This document shows positions 11,420 to 21,934 of a DNA stretch of 64,000 bases, in pieces. The notes beneath the pieces are model-generated. The model worked only from the letters and a program-made list of their open reading frames with translations, searched no databases and was not told the DNA's origin. The stretch is from Ampullaceana balthica (Eukaryota > Mollusca > Gastropoda > Lymnaeidae), in NCBI GenBank assembly GCA_944989445.1, contig CALYLW010000126.1:434001-498000 (forward strand). Direction: 5' to 3'. The first letter of the stretch is position 1; every line of letters starts with the position of its first letter. Made by a program: the position numbers and the translations under genes.

Positions 11420-11695
11420 TTAATTTGCACACACACAAAAACAACAAACTGGACACATTGATAAAACGTTCAATGTCGGCGTCAAAGAATTCTGAAGACG
11501 CCACAAAAACTCCCAGGACTGGACACGAGGACAATCGCTGGTCAGACCCGGGGTGAATACTCTAATAAACCAACGACCCCAGCGTACCGAGGGCAACACG
11601 AACGATTTGTTGAGAGCGTCACAGATCACGGGGTCGTTTTCTTTAATCAATTCCGATAGCAACTGGTCAAACGCCGTGACTCAACCACAAGCCAC
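11420..11695 (-). pseudogene. Coding-like islet, possible TBC (Rab-GAP)-like fragment
   Basis: A minus-strand open frame of about 90 codons, with no ATG at its start, lies in a GC-richer patch with about 60% G/C at third positions; the neighbours are AT-rich. The central text has DPVICDALNKSF, then LPSVRWGRWFIRVF, then WEFLWR. The order DP-x-L, RW-x-x-F and W-E/D-x-L loosely recalls the C-terminal half of TBC Rab-GAP domains. This is pattern memory, not a search. An AG precedes the frame but lacks a good pyrimidine tract. It could be one exon, a relic or chance. Confidence 0.25.
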
Positions 11696-11759
11696 GGTCA
11701 GACATGAGATAAAGTCGCGAGAAGGGAAGCGGAGTGGACCTGTACAGCAGACGAGATGA

Positions 11760-12280
11760 TAGGGGATTATGTTACGAGACTAAAACATTTGGGTAGGAAT
11801 TTCAGTAATTGTGATTTTCTAGTGTCTGGTTTATTATCAATGAAAGATATGGGAAGCTTGGATTAAGTTTTTTTAAAGAAAAAAAAACATTTAAAAAACC
11901 AATCAAATAATAGCGAATGAAGTCCTTGCTAAATTTGAAATAACTTCAGTTGAATCTCGTGAAACGGGTTTCCCTTGAGGAAGAAGATCTTCCTTGTAAA
12001 GTATGTGCACTTGGAAAATGATATGACCACGAAACAAGTCTCGACCATGGAAATGGATGCCAATGGGAGATGGAATTAAACAATAGAAAAAACTCGTATG
12101 GAATCGAAATTCCACTGAGTAACGGGATTCCCCAAGAAAAGAGGATCACAAAATAAAATGGAATCCATTGGGATAAGAATTCTTTCACGATACGGGATCG
12201 TATCAGAGAATGAAATCTGATCATGGCAAGGGTTTGTATTTTGTAACTAGGGCGTTTTTATAATGAAAACACTTTGAGGA
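11760..12280. other. Unique DNA, no feature assigned
   Basis: Moderately AT-rich. A weak internal echo of ggaatc/gatccc words gives two overlapping minus-strand frames of 70-92 codons, with no recognisable domain. Treated as non-coding. Confidence 0.4.
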
Positions 12281-12362
12281 ATGGTATCCGAAGCAGCTAT
12301 AGAGGATTCCCAAGCAGCTATTGAGGAGTCCCAAGCAGCTATAGCGTCCCAAGCAGCTAAGA
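12281..12362. repeat. Short array, aagcagctata-type units, left flank copy
   Basis: About four units of ccaagcagctata(g/t)ag with varied spacing. The same core (gcagctatagagtcc) reappears as a cleaner array at 13092-13178, on the other side of the 37-bp array. Confidence 0.8.
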
Positions 12363-12420
12363 GTACCAACAAAATGTGGGCGAGACTGCAATCATGCTTA
12401 TAGATTAGCAGATGGATACC

Positions 12421-12972
12421 GTGCAAACATGGTATGTAAGAGCCGGACAAGAGTAACGTGCAAACATGGAATGTAAGAGCCGGACAAGACTAACGTGCAA
12501 ACATGGTATGTAAGAGCCGGACAAGACTAACGTGCAAACATGGTGTGTAAGAGCCGGACAAGACTAACGTGCAAACATGGTATGTAAGAGCCGGACAAGA
12601 CTAACGTGCAAACATGGTATGTAAGAGCCGGACAAGACTAACGTGCAAACATGGTATGTAAGAGCCGGACACGACTAACGTGCAAACATGGTATGTAAGA
12701 GCCGGACAAGACTAACGTGCAAACATGGTATGTAAGAGCCGGACAAGACTAACGTGCAAACATGGTATGTAAGAGCCGGACAAGACTAACGTGCAAACAT
12801 GGTATGTAAGAGCCGGACAAGACTAACGTGCAAACACGGTATGTAAGAGCCGGACAAGACTAACGTGCAAACATGGTATGTAAGAGCCGGACAAGACTAA
12901 CGTGCAAACATGGTATGTAAGAGCCGGACAAGACTAACGTGCAAACATGGTATGTAAGAGCCGGACAAGACG
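12421..12972. repeat. Minisatellite, 37-bp unit, 15 copies
   Basis: gtgcaaacatggtatgtaag recurs every 37 bp from 12421 to 12939 (15 copies). The copies are almost invariant, with a handful of single-base variants such as tggtgtg, cacggta and gacacgac. The low divergence implies recent expansion or strong homogenisation. Confidence 0.97.
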
Positions 12973-13091
12973 TCCCCAAAACAAATAACGCTTCGCCAAA
13001 GAGCCTCCTTCAACAAACAAATAGAAAAAAGACAAATCAAACTAACAAAAAGAAATTAAAACTAAGTTGCGGTGAAATCCAGAGCCAAAGA
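12973..13091. other. Short unique spacer between arrays
   Basis: A-rich unique sequence. Nothing recognised. Confidence 0.5.
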
Positions 13092-13178
13092 GAGCATCTA
13101 TAGAGTCCTAAGCAGCTATAGAGTCCTAAGCAGCTATAGAGTCGTAAGCAGCTATAGAGTCCTAAGCAGCTATGAAGT
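13092..13178. repeat. Minisatellite, 18-bp unit, about 4.5 copies
   Basis: gagtcctaagcagctata repeats four times (one copy gagtcgtaag), flanked by degenerate partial units. The related motif at 12281-12362 lies 730 bp upstream. Confidence 0.93.
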
Positions 13179-13339
13179 CGCAACAGGTAACGAGTTGCCA
13201 CTGTTCAATGAAATCATTTTTTGCAATAAAATTTCTTTTAAAATGTTATTTATAAAAGGAATGATCTATTCTACATGAGTATGACTTTTAAAGTTAGGAA
13301 AAAAAACTTCAGAAGTTGACTTTATAATTGTTTACGCCA

Positions 13340-13498
13340 TAAACAACACCGGGAATGTTCGCTAAACAACAACGGGAATGTTCGCTAAACAACACCGGGA
13401 ATGTTCGCTAAACAACACCGGGAATGTTCGCTAAACAACACCGGGAATGTTCGTTAAACAACACCAGGAATGTTAACAACACCGGGAATGTTCGCTAA
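13340..13498. repeat. Minisatellite, 23-bp unit, about 7 copies
   Basis: aaacaacaccgggaatgttc recurs every 23 bp. The penultimate unit is shortened (loss of cgcta), which shifts the phase. Confidence 0.95.
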
Positions 13499-14631
13499 TC
13501 TGTTTTTAAAGCACTCATTTCAGTTTTATCAATTTATTATTTTTATTAAATTATCGGATGTTTACTAATGTTACAAAGTGTAAATAGCGACTAAATGTAA
13601 GTTAAATTGCAGCATGTTAGATCAAGGATAATGCATGAAGGGAAATATTAATTGTGTTTTAAATGCATTAAGTATTTCTCAGTGATTAATACTGATGTAT
13701 TTCATAGATCTAAATAATTGAGTCACAAATTATTGATTATTTATATAATAGCATACCTAATTATTCAACGCTTTTTTACTCTTCTTGTTCGTTTTGGATT
13801 TCCTGTCCCACAAATACTTAAGTGTTGAAATATGACAATATTTAAAATTGATACGTCAGAAGGTTTCTTGCAATTTAAAAAAAAACAACAACTCAGATTG
13901 ACACTAGCTTAGATCACAGCGCGATAAATATATACAAATAAATATTTACGAATATTTCTAAACATATAAAATATCTTTTTTTTCTTTAAGAAAGAATCCA
14001 CCCAAGAACGTTGAGTAGATGACCGCACCGAATGGGCCAGCAATAAAATATCACTCTCTTTCCCCTACTTACAACTAGCCCACACCAAAAGTCTTTAAAA
14101 GGTCGCTTCGATCACTTAGATCAGACAAGATATGATTAGCAATAACTAGCGTAAACTCTTAAACATAAAGAAAAGACGTATGAAACATATATCGTATAGA
14201 CAGTAGAAAATAATGCATTTTATAATCTAGTAGAAAAAATATCAATCTAGATTCACAAGATTGAAATATCAGACAGCCTCATAAAAAAACAAATGCTCAG
14301 ATAATCTAGAGATTTTAAAAGACGTGTTTTGTTGGTTAAAAATAAACTACAAAACCCGGGGAAGAGTTTTCAATTTATTATTTTATGATTTTAGAAAAGA
14401 ACTTTATGGTTTTTGTATCTGTCAAGATGCATAAAGTACTAACTCATCGGGACGATAAATTGTCACTGTGTAGATTGGCTTTTATGCATGTTTTACCTCA
14501 GAATTTAAGCGAAAGACTTTTTAATTATTTTTCAGTAGCAATTAGGAATACAATCAATTACTAAATCTCATAGAAGGGACATTGCATTTTTGACGCATTA
14601 AGAGAATTAAAGACATGTCTAACTGTGCAAT
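13499..14631. other. Unique AT-rich DNA, no feature seen
   Basis: No repeat, transposon end or coding signal noticed. Confidence 0.5.
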
Positions 14632-15041
14632 CTCATCCTAGGTAACTAGGTGCCAATCCCAGGTAACTAGGTACCAATCCCAGGTAACTGGGTGCAAATC
14701 TAAGGTAACTAGGTGCCAATCCCAGGTAAATAGGTGCCAATGTCAGGTAACTAGGTGCCAATGTCAGGTAACTAGGTACCAATGTCAGGTAACTAGGTGC
14801 CAATGTCAGGTAACTAGGTGCGAATCTCAGGTAACTAGGTGCCAATCCAAGGTAACTAGGTGCCAATTCCAGGTAACTAGGTGCCAATGTCAGGTAACTA
14901 GGTGCCAATGTCAGGTAACTAGGTGCCAATGTCAGGTAACTAGGTGCAAATCTCAGGTAACTAGGTGCCAATTCCAGGTAACTAGGTGCCAATGTCAGGT
15001 AACTAGGTGCCAATGTCAGGTAACTAGGTGCCAATGTCATA
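14632..15041. repeat. Minisatellite, 21-bp unit, about 19 copies
   Basis: aggtaactaggtgccaatgt-type units in tandem. Unit subtypes (aatgtc, aatccc, aaatct, aattcc after the core) recur in a similar order in two blocks, hinting at block duplication of about 125 bp. A 140-codon minus-strand frame (LAPSYLT repeats) exists only because 21 is a multiple of three. Confidence 0.96.
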
Positions 15042-15411
15042 TCCTTAGTAAACAAAAAATAGTGATTGAAACAACAAAGAGAAATGGACCGACAATTAGT
15101 TCAAATTGTTTGCCTACTTACACGCCAACGTTCGTCTTCTTCGTCAAAATATATTAATAAAATAATTTAAATTCCATAAATTGGAAAGCGTTATTTCAAG
15201 TACGCGAACAAAGATCTTTTGATTGGTTAGATGACAGCTGACTAGTGTGGATGCACGTAACTCGAACTATTCCTCGTTGAAGACACACTGAATGTGGGCG
15301 ATGACTTGCATAATATCAGGCAATACGTGTAGCTGCTGACTGGCTGTGTTTGCGAGATTTAAAAAAAAACAAAAAAACTCCTCAATGGAAAAGATTTTTT
15401 TAAAATCAGAA
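15042..15411. other. Unique DNA between arrays
   Basis: Nothing recognised. Confidence 0.5.
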
Positions 15412-15611
15412 ACCTTTAATTCCCAACACACATATTTAATTCCCAACGTGACAGTTATCTTTAATGCCCAACATGCCAGTTATCTTTAATGCCCAACACG
15501 CAAGTTATCTTTAATGCCCAACATGCCAGTTATCTTTAATACCCAAAAAGCCAGTTATCTTTAATGCACAAAAAGCCAGTTATCTTTAATTCCCAAAAAG
15601 CCAGTTATCTT
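15412..15611. repeat. Minisatellite, 25-bp unit, about 8 copies
   Basis: ccagttatctttaatgccca recurs with mostly 25-bp spacing. The outer units are more degenerate (tttaattcccaacacac) than the inner ones. Confidence 0.93.
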
Positions 15612-15825
15612 CATCGACCCAATGAAAAGAATATTCTGTCGTCAAGAAAGCCTAATGTGTTCATTGACAGAACGACCACAAAACTGTTACAAACAAATGT
15701 AAGAGGATGTTATCTGGACATCTTACCGACTACAAATAATGAGACAATAAATGACATTGATTAATAATTATTATCAATATACATAATTACCGTTGTCTCT
15801 ATGTATGTATGTATGGAATAATGCT

Positions 15826-16189
15826 GTTAGGTGGCGCTGCGATCGATTTCGTATAAAAAATATTATATGACGTCATTGTTTTAGCCTTATATTTTAATTT
15901 TTGAAAAGGGAACGATGTAAAATAGGATTTAAGTATTTATAATTATTATGAAATACTTTGTGTACATTTCAGCAAATTTAATATTTCGTATTTATCAAAC
16001 ACGGATAAGTTACTTATGTTAATTATGTATATTGATTCCCGTTTCTGTATGGATGTAAGTGCTGTTAGGTGGCGCTGCGATCGATTTTGTATAAAATATT
16101 ATATGACGTCATTGTTTTAGCTTATATTTTAATTTCTGAAAAGGGAACGATGTAAAAATAGGACTTGAGGATTTATAATTATTATGAAA
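15826..16189 (+). repeat. Tandem duplication (about 232 bp) carrying a family D head
   Basis: gctgttaggtggcgctgcga starts at 15826 and again at about 16060. Both copies then share gatgacgtcattgttttag-like text and ttataattattatgaaa. The first copy continues into family D (tactttgtgtacatttcag, 15953-16020). The second stops at gaaa and is replaced by the Helitron-like terminus at 16190, as if interrupted between A and T. Confidence 0.85.
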
Positions 16190-16484
16190 CTAGACACCCC
16201 GCGGCGTAGCATACACCGCAGACTTGCTCATGGAGAGTGCAAAGAAAGTGGAGAAAGAACGGACACAAACTACAGCACGAAGAAATCAAAACAACGCGAG
16301 TGAACGTCGGTTAGTAAACGGGAGGCGGGTAACAACAACCTCAGTGTGCATGTCTGTACATTTGCTCGCTATTTTTTGTTTACTTAGTGCTGCTTTTTGT
16401 GTCTGTACTCTCACTCCCCGAACCGCTCTTTACACTGTCTATGATGAGCAAGTCTGCTGCGTATGTTACGCCGCGGGTCTCTCA
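16190..16484. mobile_element. Inverted pair of Helitron-like 3' termini
   Basis: On the minus strand, 16235 to 16190 reads through stem GCGGTGTA (16219-16212), loop TGC, stem TACGCCGC (16208-16201), GGGGTGT, CTAG, T. On the plus strand, 16446-16484 reads gagcaagtctgctgcgtatg, a matching stem (16456-16463 with 16467-16474), then gggtctctca. The arms are diverged inverse copies, and their inner flanks are also related. A hairpin followed by CTAG|T is the Helitron 3' signature. No Rep/helicase coding is present. Confidence 0.55.
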
Positions 16485-16710
16485 AGAGCTCCTTCTTTTC
16501 ATTCACTCACAGTTGTTTGCCCAAACCCACCCCATTTTGACAACTGTGTCTTTCAGGAAGTCTTCACCCGTCACTAAATCATTAGCGGGTCAACTAGTTA
16601 TAACATAATTTTTATTTAAATATGGAGCACAAACCTCATCAAAGTTTTTCGCTAAACATCGGTGCCATTCCCATTCAAACTTATTACGCCAAAAATAGTA
16701 ATATTAAAAA
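16485..16710. other. Unique spacer
   Basis: Nothing recognised. The overlapping plus-strand frames at 16224-16608 run across the inverted pair and look like chance. Confidence 0.5.
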
Positions 16711-17620
16711 AGGGTAACACCAGAAAGGGAAACGTCAGAAACGTTAACATTAGAAAAGGATAACATTTGAAAGGGTAATATCAGAAAGGGTAACGTCAAA
16801 AAAGGCTAAGTTCAGTAAGGTAACGTCCGAAAGGGTAACGTCCGAAAGGGTAACATCATAAATGGTAACATCATAAATGGTAACATCATAAATGGTAACG
16901 TCCGAAAGGGTAACGTCCGAAAGGGTAACGTCCGAAAGGGTAACGTCCGAAAGGGTAACGTCTGAAAGGGTAACATCATAAATGGTAACATCATAAATGG
17001 TAACATCATAAATGGTAACGTCCGAAAGGGTAACGTCCGAAAGGGTAACGTCCGAAAGGGTAATGTCAGAAAGGGTAACGTCAGAAAGGGTAACGTCAGA
17101 AAGGGTAACGTCAAAAAAGGCTGAGGTCAGTAAGGGTAACGTCAGAAAGGGTAACGTCAAAAAAGGCTAAGGTCAGTAAGGGTAACGTCAGAAAGGGTAA
17201 CGTCAAAAAAGGCTAAGGTCAGTAAGGGTAACGTCAGAAGGGGTAGCGTTAGAAAGTGCAGTGTCAGAAAGGGTAACGCCGGAAAGGCTAAGGTCAGTAA
17301 GGGTAACGTCAGAAAGGGTAACGTCAGAAAGGGTAACGTCGGAAAGGGTAATGTCAGAAAGGGTAACGTCAGAAAGGGTAACGTCAGAAAGGGTAACGTC
17401 AGAAAGGGTAACGTCAGAAAGGGTAACGTCAGAAAGGGTAACGTCAAAAAAGGCTAAGGTCAGTAAGGGTAACGTCAGAAGGGGTAGCGTCTGAAAGGGT
17501 AACGTCAGAAAGGGTAACGCCAGAAAGGGTAACGTCAGAAAGGGTAACGTCAGAAAGTGCAGTGTCAGAAAGGGTAACATCAGAAAGAGTAACATCAGAC
17601 AGGGTAACATCAGAAAGGGT
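16711..17620. repeat. Minisatellite, 15-bp unit, about 60 copies, with higher-order blocks
   Basis: The core gtaacgtcagaaagg repeats throughout, with subtypes: gtccgaaagg, atcataaatgg, gtcaaaaaaggctaag and gtgcagtgtcag. A block of three atcataaatgg units followed by gtccgaaagg units recurs exactly 120 bp apart (from about 16861 and 16981), so units amplify in blocks of eight. Long frames on both strands (up to 136 codons) result from the unit being a multiple of three. Confidence 0.97.
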
Positions 17621-18383
17621 ATTAAATAATTTTAAATATTTTCTAATAACAGGTCTGAAAACTGGACGATCAACCCCGACAATTGTATGCTGTTGTGACA
17701 ATCAAATCTAACATTACTGCAAGGACTTTAGCTTTCGCATAAAGACCATCTTTGCGATACGCACATATCATGACACTATCACATATATATGCATGGAGTT
17801 CACGAATTAAGCCAGCTCTTGAATAATCGACAGACTTTATAGAAACATTAAAATAGCAGTTTTGCAAACCTCGATTTGCATACACATTCCATTCGTATTC
17901 TTTAAAAAACTGATATTTATTTAAAAGTCGATAAAAAACATTTTTTTTAAATGTTAAAAGCCGGGTTTTTAGCGTGGGTGTTTTTATTCGGGTTTATCTT
18001 CTGGTGTGTGGAGATTGTAAATAGATTAATATGCCGGCGTCTTGTATCCAGTGTCGTGAAATAAGCCTGTCTGCACGCGAGGTGTGAGTCAATATGTCAA
18101 AGTTAGAGTGTTTGGATAGGTTTACCCTTGTCTACTTTACAGTGTTCCCATTAGTTTGAATCATCAATTGGCGGTTTTGTTATCGTGGTCAGAGAAAGAC
18201 AATGTAAAAATTTTAACTTTATAAAACAAAGTGTTCGCAAGGTAACATCGCGTTTTCTTAAATAGGTAAATGTGTGTTTTGAGATCTGTAACATTAATTC
18301 TATTATTAATTTCACATAAAACAAAATTTTACTTTGGTCTTCATCATGTGAACTATGGTCTCACTCTCACAAACTAAGTACGT
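17621..18383. other. Unique AT-rich DNA, no feature seen
   Basis: Nothing recognised beyond ordinary AT-rich sequence. Confidence 0.5.
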
Positions 18384-18876
18384 AATAAGAAAAACCCGTA
18401 AAAAACCAAGTTTTTTACTATAAATCCTTTATGTACGAGAAGTAATTAAAAGAATGTTCATTATAATACGCAGCGCCAGACCATCCAGAAATACAAAATT
18501 GCAGTTGTGTTGTAAAAAATGTTTAATATAATGCGCACCGATCAGGAATATGTTTATAAAAAGAGCTGTCAATAAAATACGCACCTTATTGCGCGACAGA
18601 AAGGTTGTTCTATATAATACGCACCGCGACGCTCTATCTCAAAAAATAGCATGATACATAGGAATAAATAAAATAATCTAAAAAATCAATAATTTAATTA
18701 CGGTACATGCGATCGATCTGAAATTTGGATACATTGATTTTTATTATCGGTACGAAACTGCCTGCAAAATTTCAGCTCGCTAGCTTACGAGCAAGTGGGT
18801 TAAAAATCGATCAAAAGTTTTGACGACAAGGTCGGTCGGTCGGCCGCAGACACCACGAGTTAATATAAAGGATTTA
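18384..18876 (+). mobile_element. MITE-A copy c, divergent subfamily
   Basis: It has the leader acccgtaaaaaaccaag, the left terminal repeat taaatcctttatgtac (from 18420), the right terminal repeat aatataaaggattta (ending about 18876) and the shared core gcgatcgatctgaaatttgg. The middle (about 18460-18650) differs from other copies and contains repeated ataatgcgcacc/ataatacgcacc words also found in family C. Confidence 0.75.
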
Positions 18877-19095
18877 AAAAATAAGTGCCATAACCCGAAG
18901 GTCGTAGGGGATCCCTTATGTTTCCATTAGAGCTTACTGGGGGCGTGTTTATACCTGGTTTATACCCCAATTCCCTTCCAAGGTTCAGCGGAGGACTTTC
19001 ATTTATATTGCGGCTTAGCGTGGGCTCGATCCCACGCCCTCAGCTTTGTGATGCGAGCGCACTACTGACTTCGCTACCCAGCTGCTCACAAACCA
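18877..19095 (-). mobile_element. tRNA-derived SINE
   Basis: Read on the minus strand, the head has a tRNA-like A box (tagcgaagtcagtagt, 19078-19063), an anticodon-arm-like region (gcgctcgcatcacaaag) and a B box (gggatcgagccca, 19034-19022). A non-tRNA body of about 130 bp follows, ending next to the right end of MITE-A copy c. The internal RNA polymerase III promoter layout is that of a tRNA-derived SINE. The cloverleaf is degenerate, so this is not a working tRNA gene. Confidence 0.75.
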
Positions 19096-21040
19096 AGTGC
19101 TTGTTTATAAAACCAAATTTTCAATGATATTACTACGTACTCCCACAATGTCGTGTTGACAATGTTTCACGTCGTTGTAATTATAACGGTAACGTCAAGA
19201 TCACCAGCCATGCCTTTCATCAATCTGCTAAATTTAGTTATTAAATTATGCTGTGACAATACATATTGTACTTCATTACAATAGAATATATATTATTTAA
19301 TCACGAACATTAATAATCCATGACAAAAGTAGTAGTTTTATTTAATGTTCTTTTGGCTGAATTCATTAAAATAAAGCAAATCTAGTGCTGCAATCTTCAT
19401 TTCACAAACTGAAATGAGCACGCTAGAGCCCACTTTACCATTTTAAAATACACAACATACATGTGACACATATCCCACTCTTACATTAACCAAAGTGCAA
19501 TGTCTATGTTACAAATATTCCACTCTTACATTAACCAAACTACAATATTCAGGCTGCACAGATCCCACAAGCACATCAACTTGATTTGACTTTTTTTTAT
19601 ATTTTACCGTATCAAAGAACATGATTAAATAGAACTGGACAGCAGCACAGGATAATCTAATTAAATAATACATAAAGTTTCGTGTTGCCCCAAGAGATTT
19701 ACACAAATTAAGAAATATTCCAGCAAGCTATTGACGTATTTGGGCATTACAAACCGCACTGGTGAGAATACAGCAACAAAAGGTTAAATTAAGAGCCTGT
19801 TAACTGGAAAATAACGTGTAGTTTTGTGTGCCGTAATAGTGCACCATTATGTGAGCGGGTGGGGGAAGGAACTAAGGACACGCGGAGTGATGTTAATAAT
19901 GTGTGTGTTTAAATTGTCTTGGACACGCGGAATGATGTTAATACTTTGTGTGTTCTAATTGTCTAATTTTAAAGGAAAAAAATGTTTTTAAAAAAGGAAA
20001 ATAATTTTCTGGAGATGTCCCAGGAACATTATGGATTGCCCAAGGGCTGCAAGAACCCGACGTACGTCACAATGAATCGATGTCTTTAAGAACCGTTTGG
20101 GATATCAAACAAGACGCTGCTAGAAGAGCAGCAGGGTGTCCTAGAGATACGTCTCCAAGTGTTCAGCAATACATTTCTCAGTGGGTGACCATGCCGGTAA
20201 TGGTTTGTTTACACGTTTACGTATTAAAACATCTTCTCCATATTGTTTTTCCGTGACTGTTTCACTTACTTCAATAACATCACGAGATTTTAAAATTAAA
20301 TGTTTACACGAAGACTGCCGCTGAGATCAAATCTCTCATAAATATTGATCACTTTAAAAAATACATATTAGGAAATAAAAAGCTTTAAGAATGGTTGGCA
20401 TATTTTTTCAGCGTTTCCTCTATCATTACTTTTTGCTTACATCAACGTTGCGATGTAAGTTGATATTGATGGCGAAATAACTCATAAAGTTTTTATATCT
20501 GATACTACCTATGTGTTGATATTTAATTAAATATTGCCGCAGAGTCTTGCCTAGCGTACCAAGTCGTTGTTTTTTTTAAATATGTTTCAGCGTCTTATAA
20601 GAGTGGAGCACCAGTCACAGCTCTAAAACTGAAGGCATGATATAGCGTTAACCTGATCGGGGGTGACAAAAGCGATTAACTAAATGGTTAGATAAAAAAA
20701 TTGAACTCATAATTTAGTCATAATACTACAAGCATTATTCTTAATGTTATGCGGCAAACCAGACTAAGGTAAAACATATTGGCTGATATTTATACACAGT
20801 TATGTCTATATACCTTTTTTGAGGTTTTTTTTCGTAATCGGAAAGGGGCTTTCATAAAACGCCTTACGTCAACATTTGTATCACAGGCTTGATGTAGAAG
20901 TGAAGACAGCAGTTTAAAGGTCTAGACAAAAAGTAATTCCATGAAATATTTAAATCGCTAAAAGTGTTCAGGTCTATTTAAATATCGATTGGATTGCTTT
21001 CAAAGAAAACTTACACATTGAGTTAGTTATTACATCGCCT
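19096..21040. other. Unique AT-rich DNA, no feature seen
   Basis: Two short imperfect direct echoes occur (acacgcgga(g/a)tgatgttaat near 19875 and 19925; cactcttacattaaccaaa near 19480 and 19523). Otherwise nothing was recognised. Confidence 0.5.
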
Positions 21041-21627
21041 TTATCTTTGAATATGAAAACTCACTAATAGTTCTACAAAGTTCACTACTAATATTTTGTG
21101 TTCGCTGTTACCGATAGTAAAAAAATATTTTCCCCTCTTACTTCTATAAGCATCGCTTGAGGTCCCTAGGGTAGCAAGCACCACAGCTTTTGAAAGTGAG
21201 CAATACAGAATATTACTGAATTCATACCCCATGCATTGGATAATCTGAACGCGTTCTGCAGCGGACCTAACTTTTGGCCCAAGTAATTCAATAATAATAT
21301 TCTTCACTCTTGCATTGAAACGCCTGTCAGGCATGTAGGCTCAGAAAGCTCCTGTAAGGCAATAAAACCAGAACCACAAATTAAGTTCATGATGCAAGAA
21401 ACATTTTCAACTAAAGAGGTTTGCGGTTTATTTAGTGAGTTTGATGGCCAGGCAAATTGTTTAACACTGATGATTCTAGAGAGCATAAAAGCACGTTCTC
21501 TGAATATAGCTAGATCTGTCTGCCCTTGCGTCATGCGAGAATAACGGACCATAAAGGAGCAATAAAGTAAGTGAAAGAGAGTTGTGTGGCAACGGATCAA
21601 ATTTAAGAACGATTCCGAAGTAAACAT
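21041..21627 (-). other. Overlapping unassigned open frames
   Basis: Two minus-strand frames (107 codons at 21304-21627, 97 codons at 21041-21334) overlap by 30 bp in different frames and together span 590 bp. Composition is somewhat more balanced than the flanks. The text (for example GPKVRSAAERVQIIQCMGY) matches no domain I know. It could be a frameshifted coding relic or chance, with chance favoured. Confidence 0.2.
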
Positions 21628-21679
21628 GAGGTAAGCCAGTCACCATATACCAACGATAGGCAGGATATGATCTAAGATT

Positions 21680-21934
21680 TTTGGAGCTGCTGTACTTGTA
21701 GCTGTGTAGGAGGAAGGTCATCAAACACATTGTTGGAGCTGATGTACGTGCAGCTGTGTAGGAGGAAGGTCGTCAAACACATTGTTGGAGCTGGTGTACA
21801 GCTGTGTATGAGGAAGGTCATCAAACACATTGTTGGAGCTGGTGTACAGCTGTGTAGGAGGAAGGTCATCAAACACATTTTTGGAGCTGATGTACAGCTG
21901 TGTAGGAGGAAGGTCATCAAACTCATATTTTTGG
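21680..21934. repeat. Minisatellite, 48-53-bp units, 5 copies
   Basis: ttggagct begins units at 21680, 21733, 21785, 21833 and 21881, with unit lengths 53, 52, 48 and 48. The longer early units carry a few extra bases after gtac. The core is tgtaggaggaaggtcatcaa. Confidence 0.95.

Noticed and set aside
19015..19095. Functional tRNA gene on the minus strand
   Set aside because: The tRNA-like head has mismatched arms and is followed by a non-tRNA body, as in a tRNA-derived SINE.
20010..20170. Tc1-like transposase relic
   Set aside because: A few words felt transposase-like, but no frame gives a DDE or helix-turn-helix pattern.
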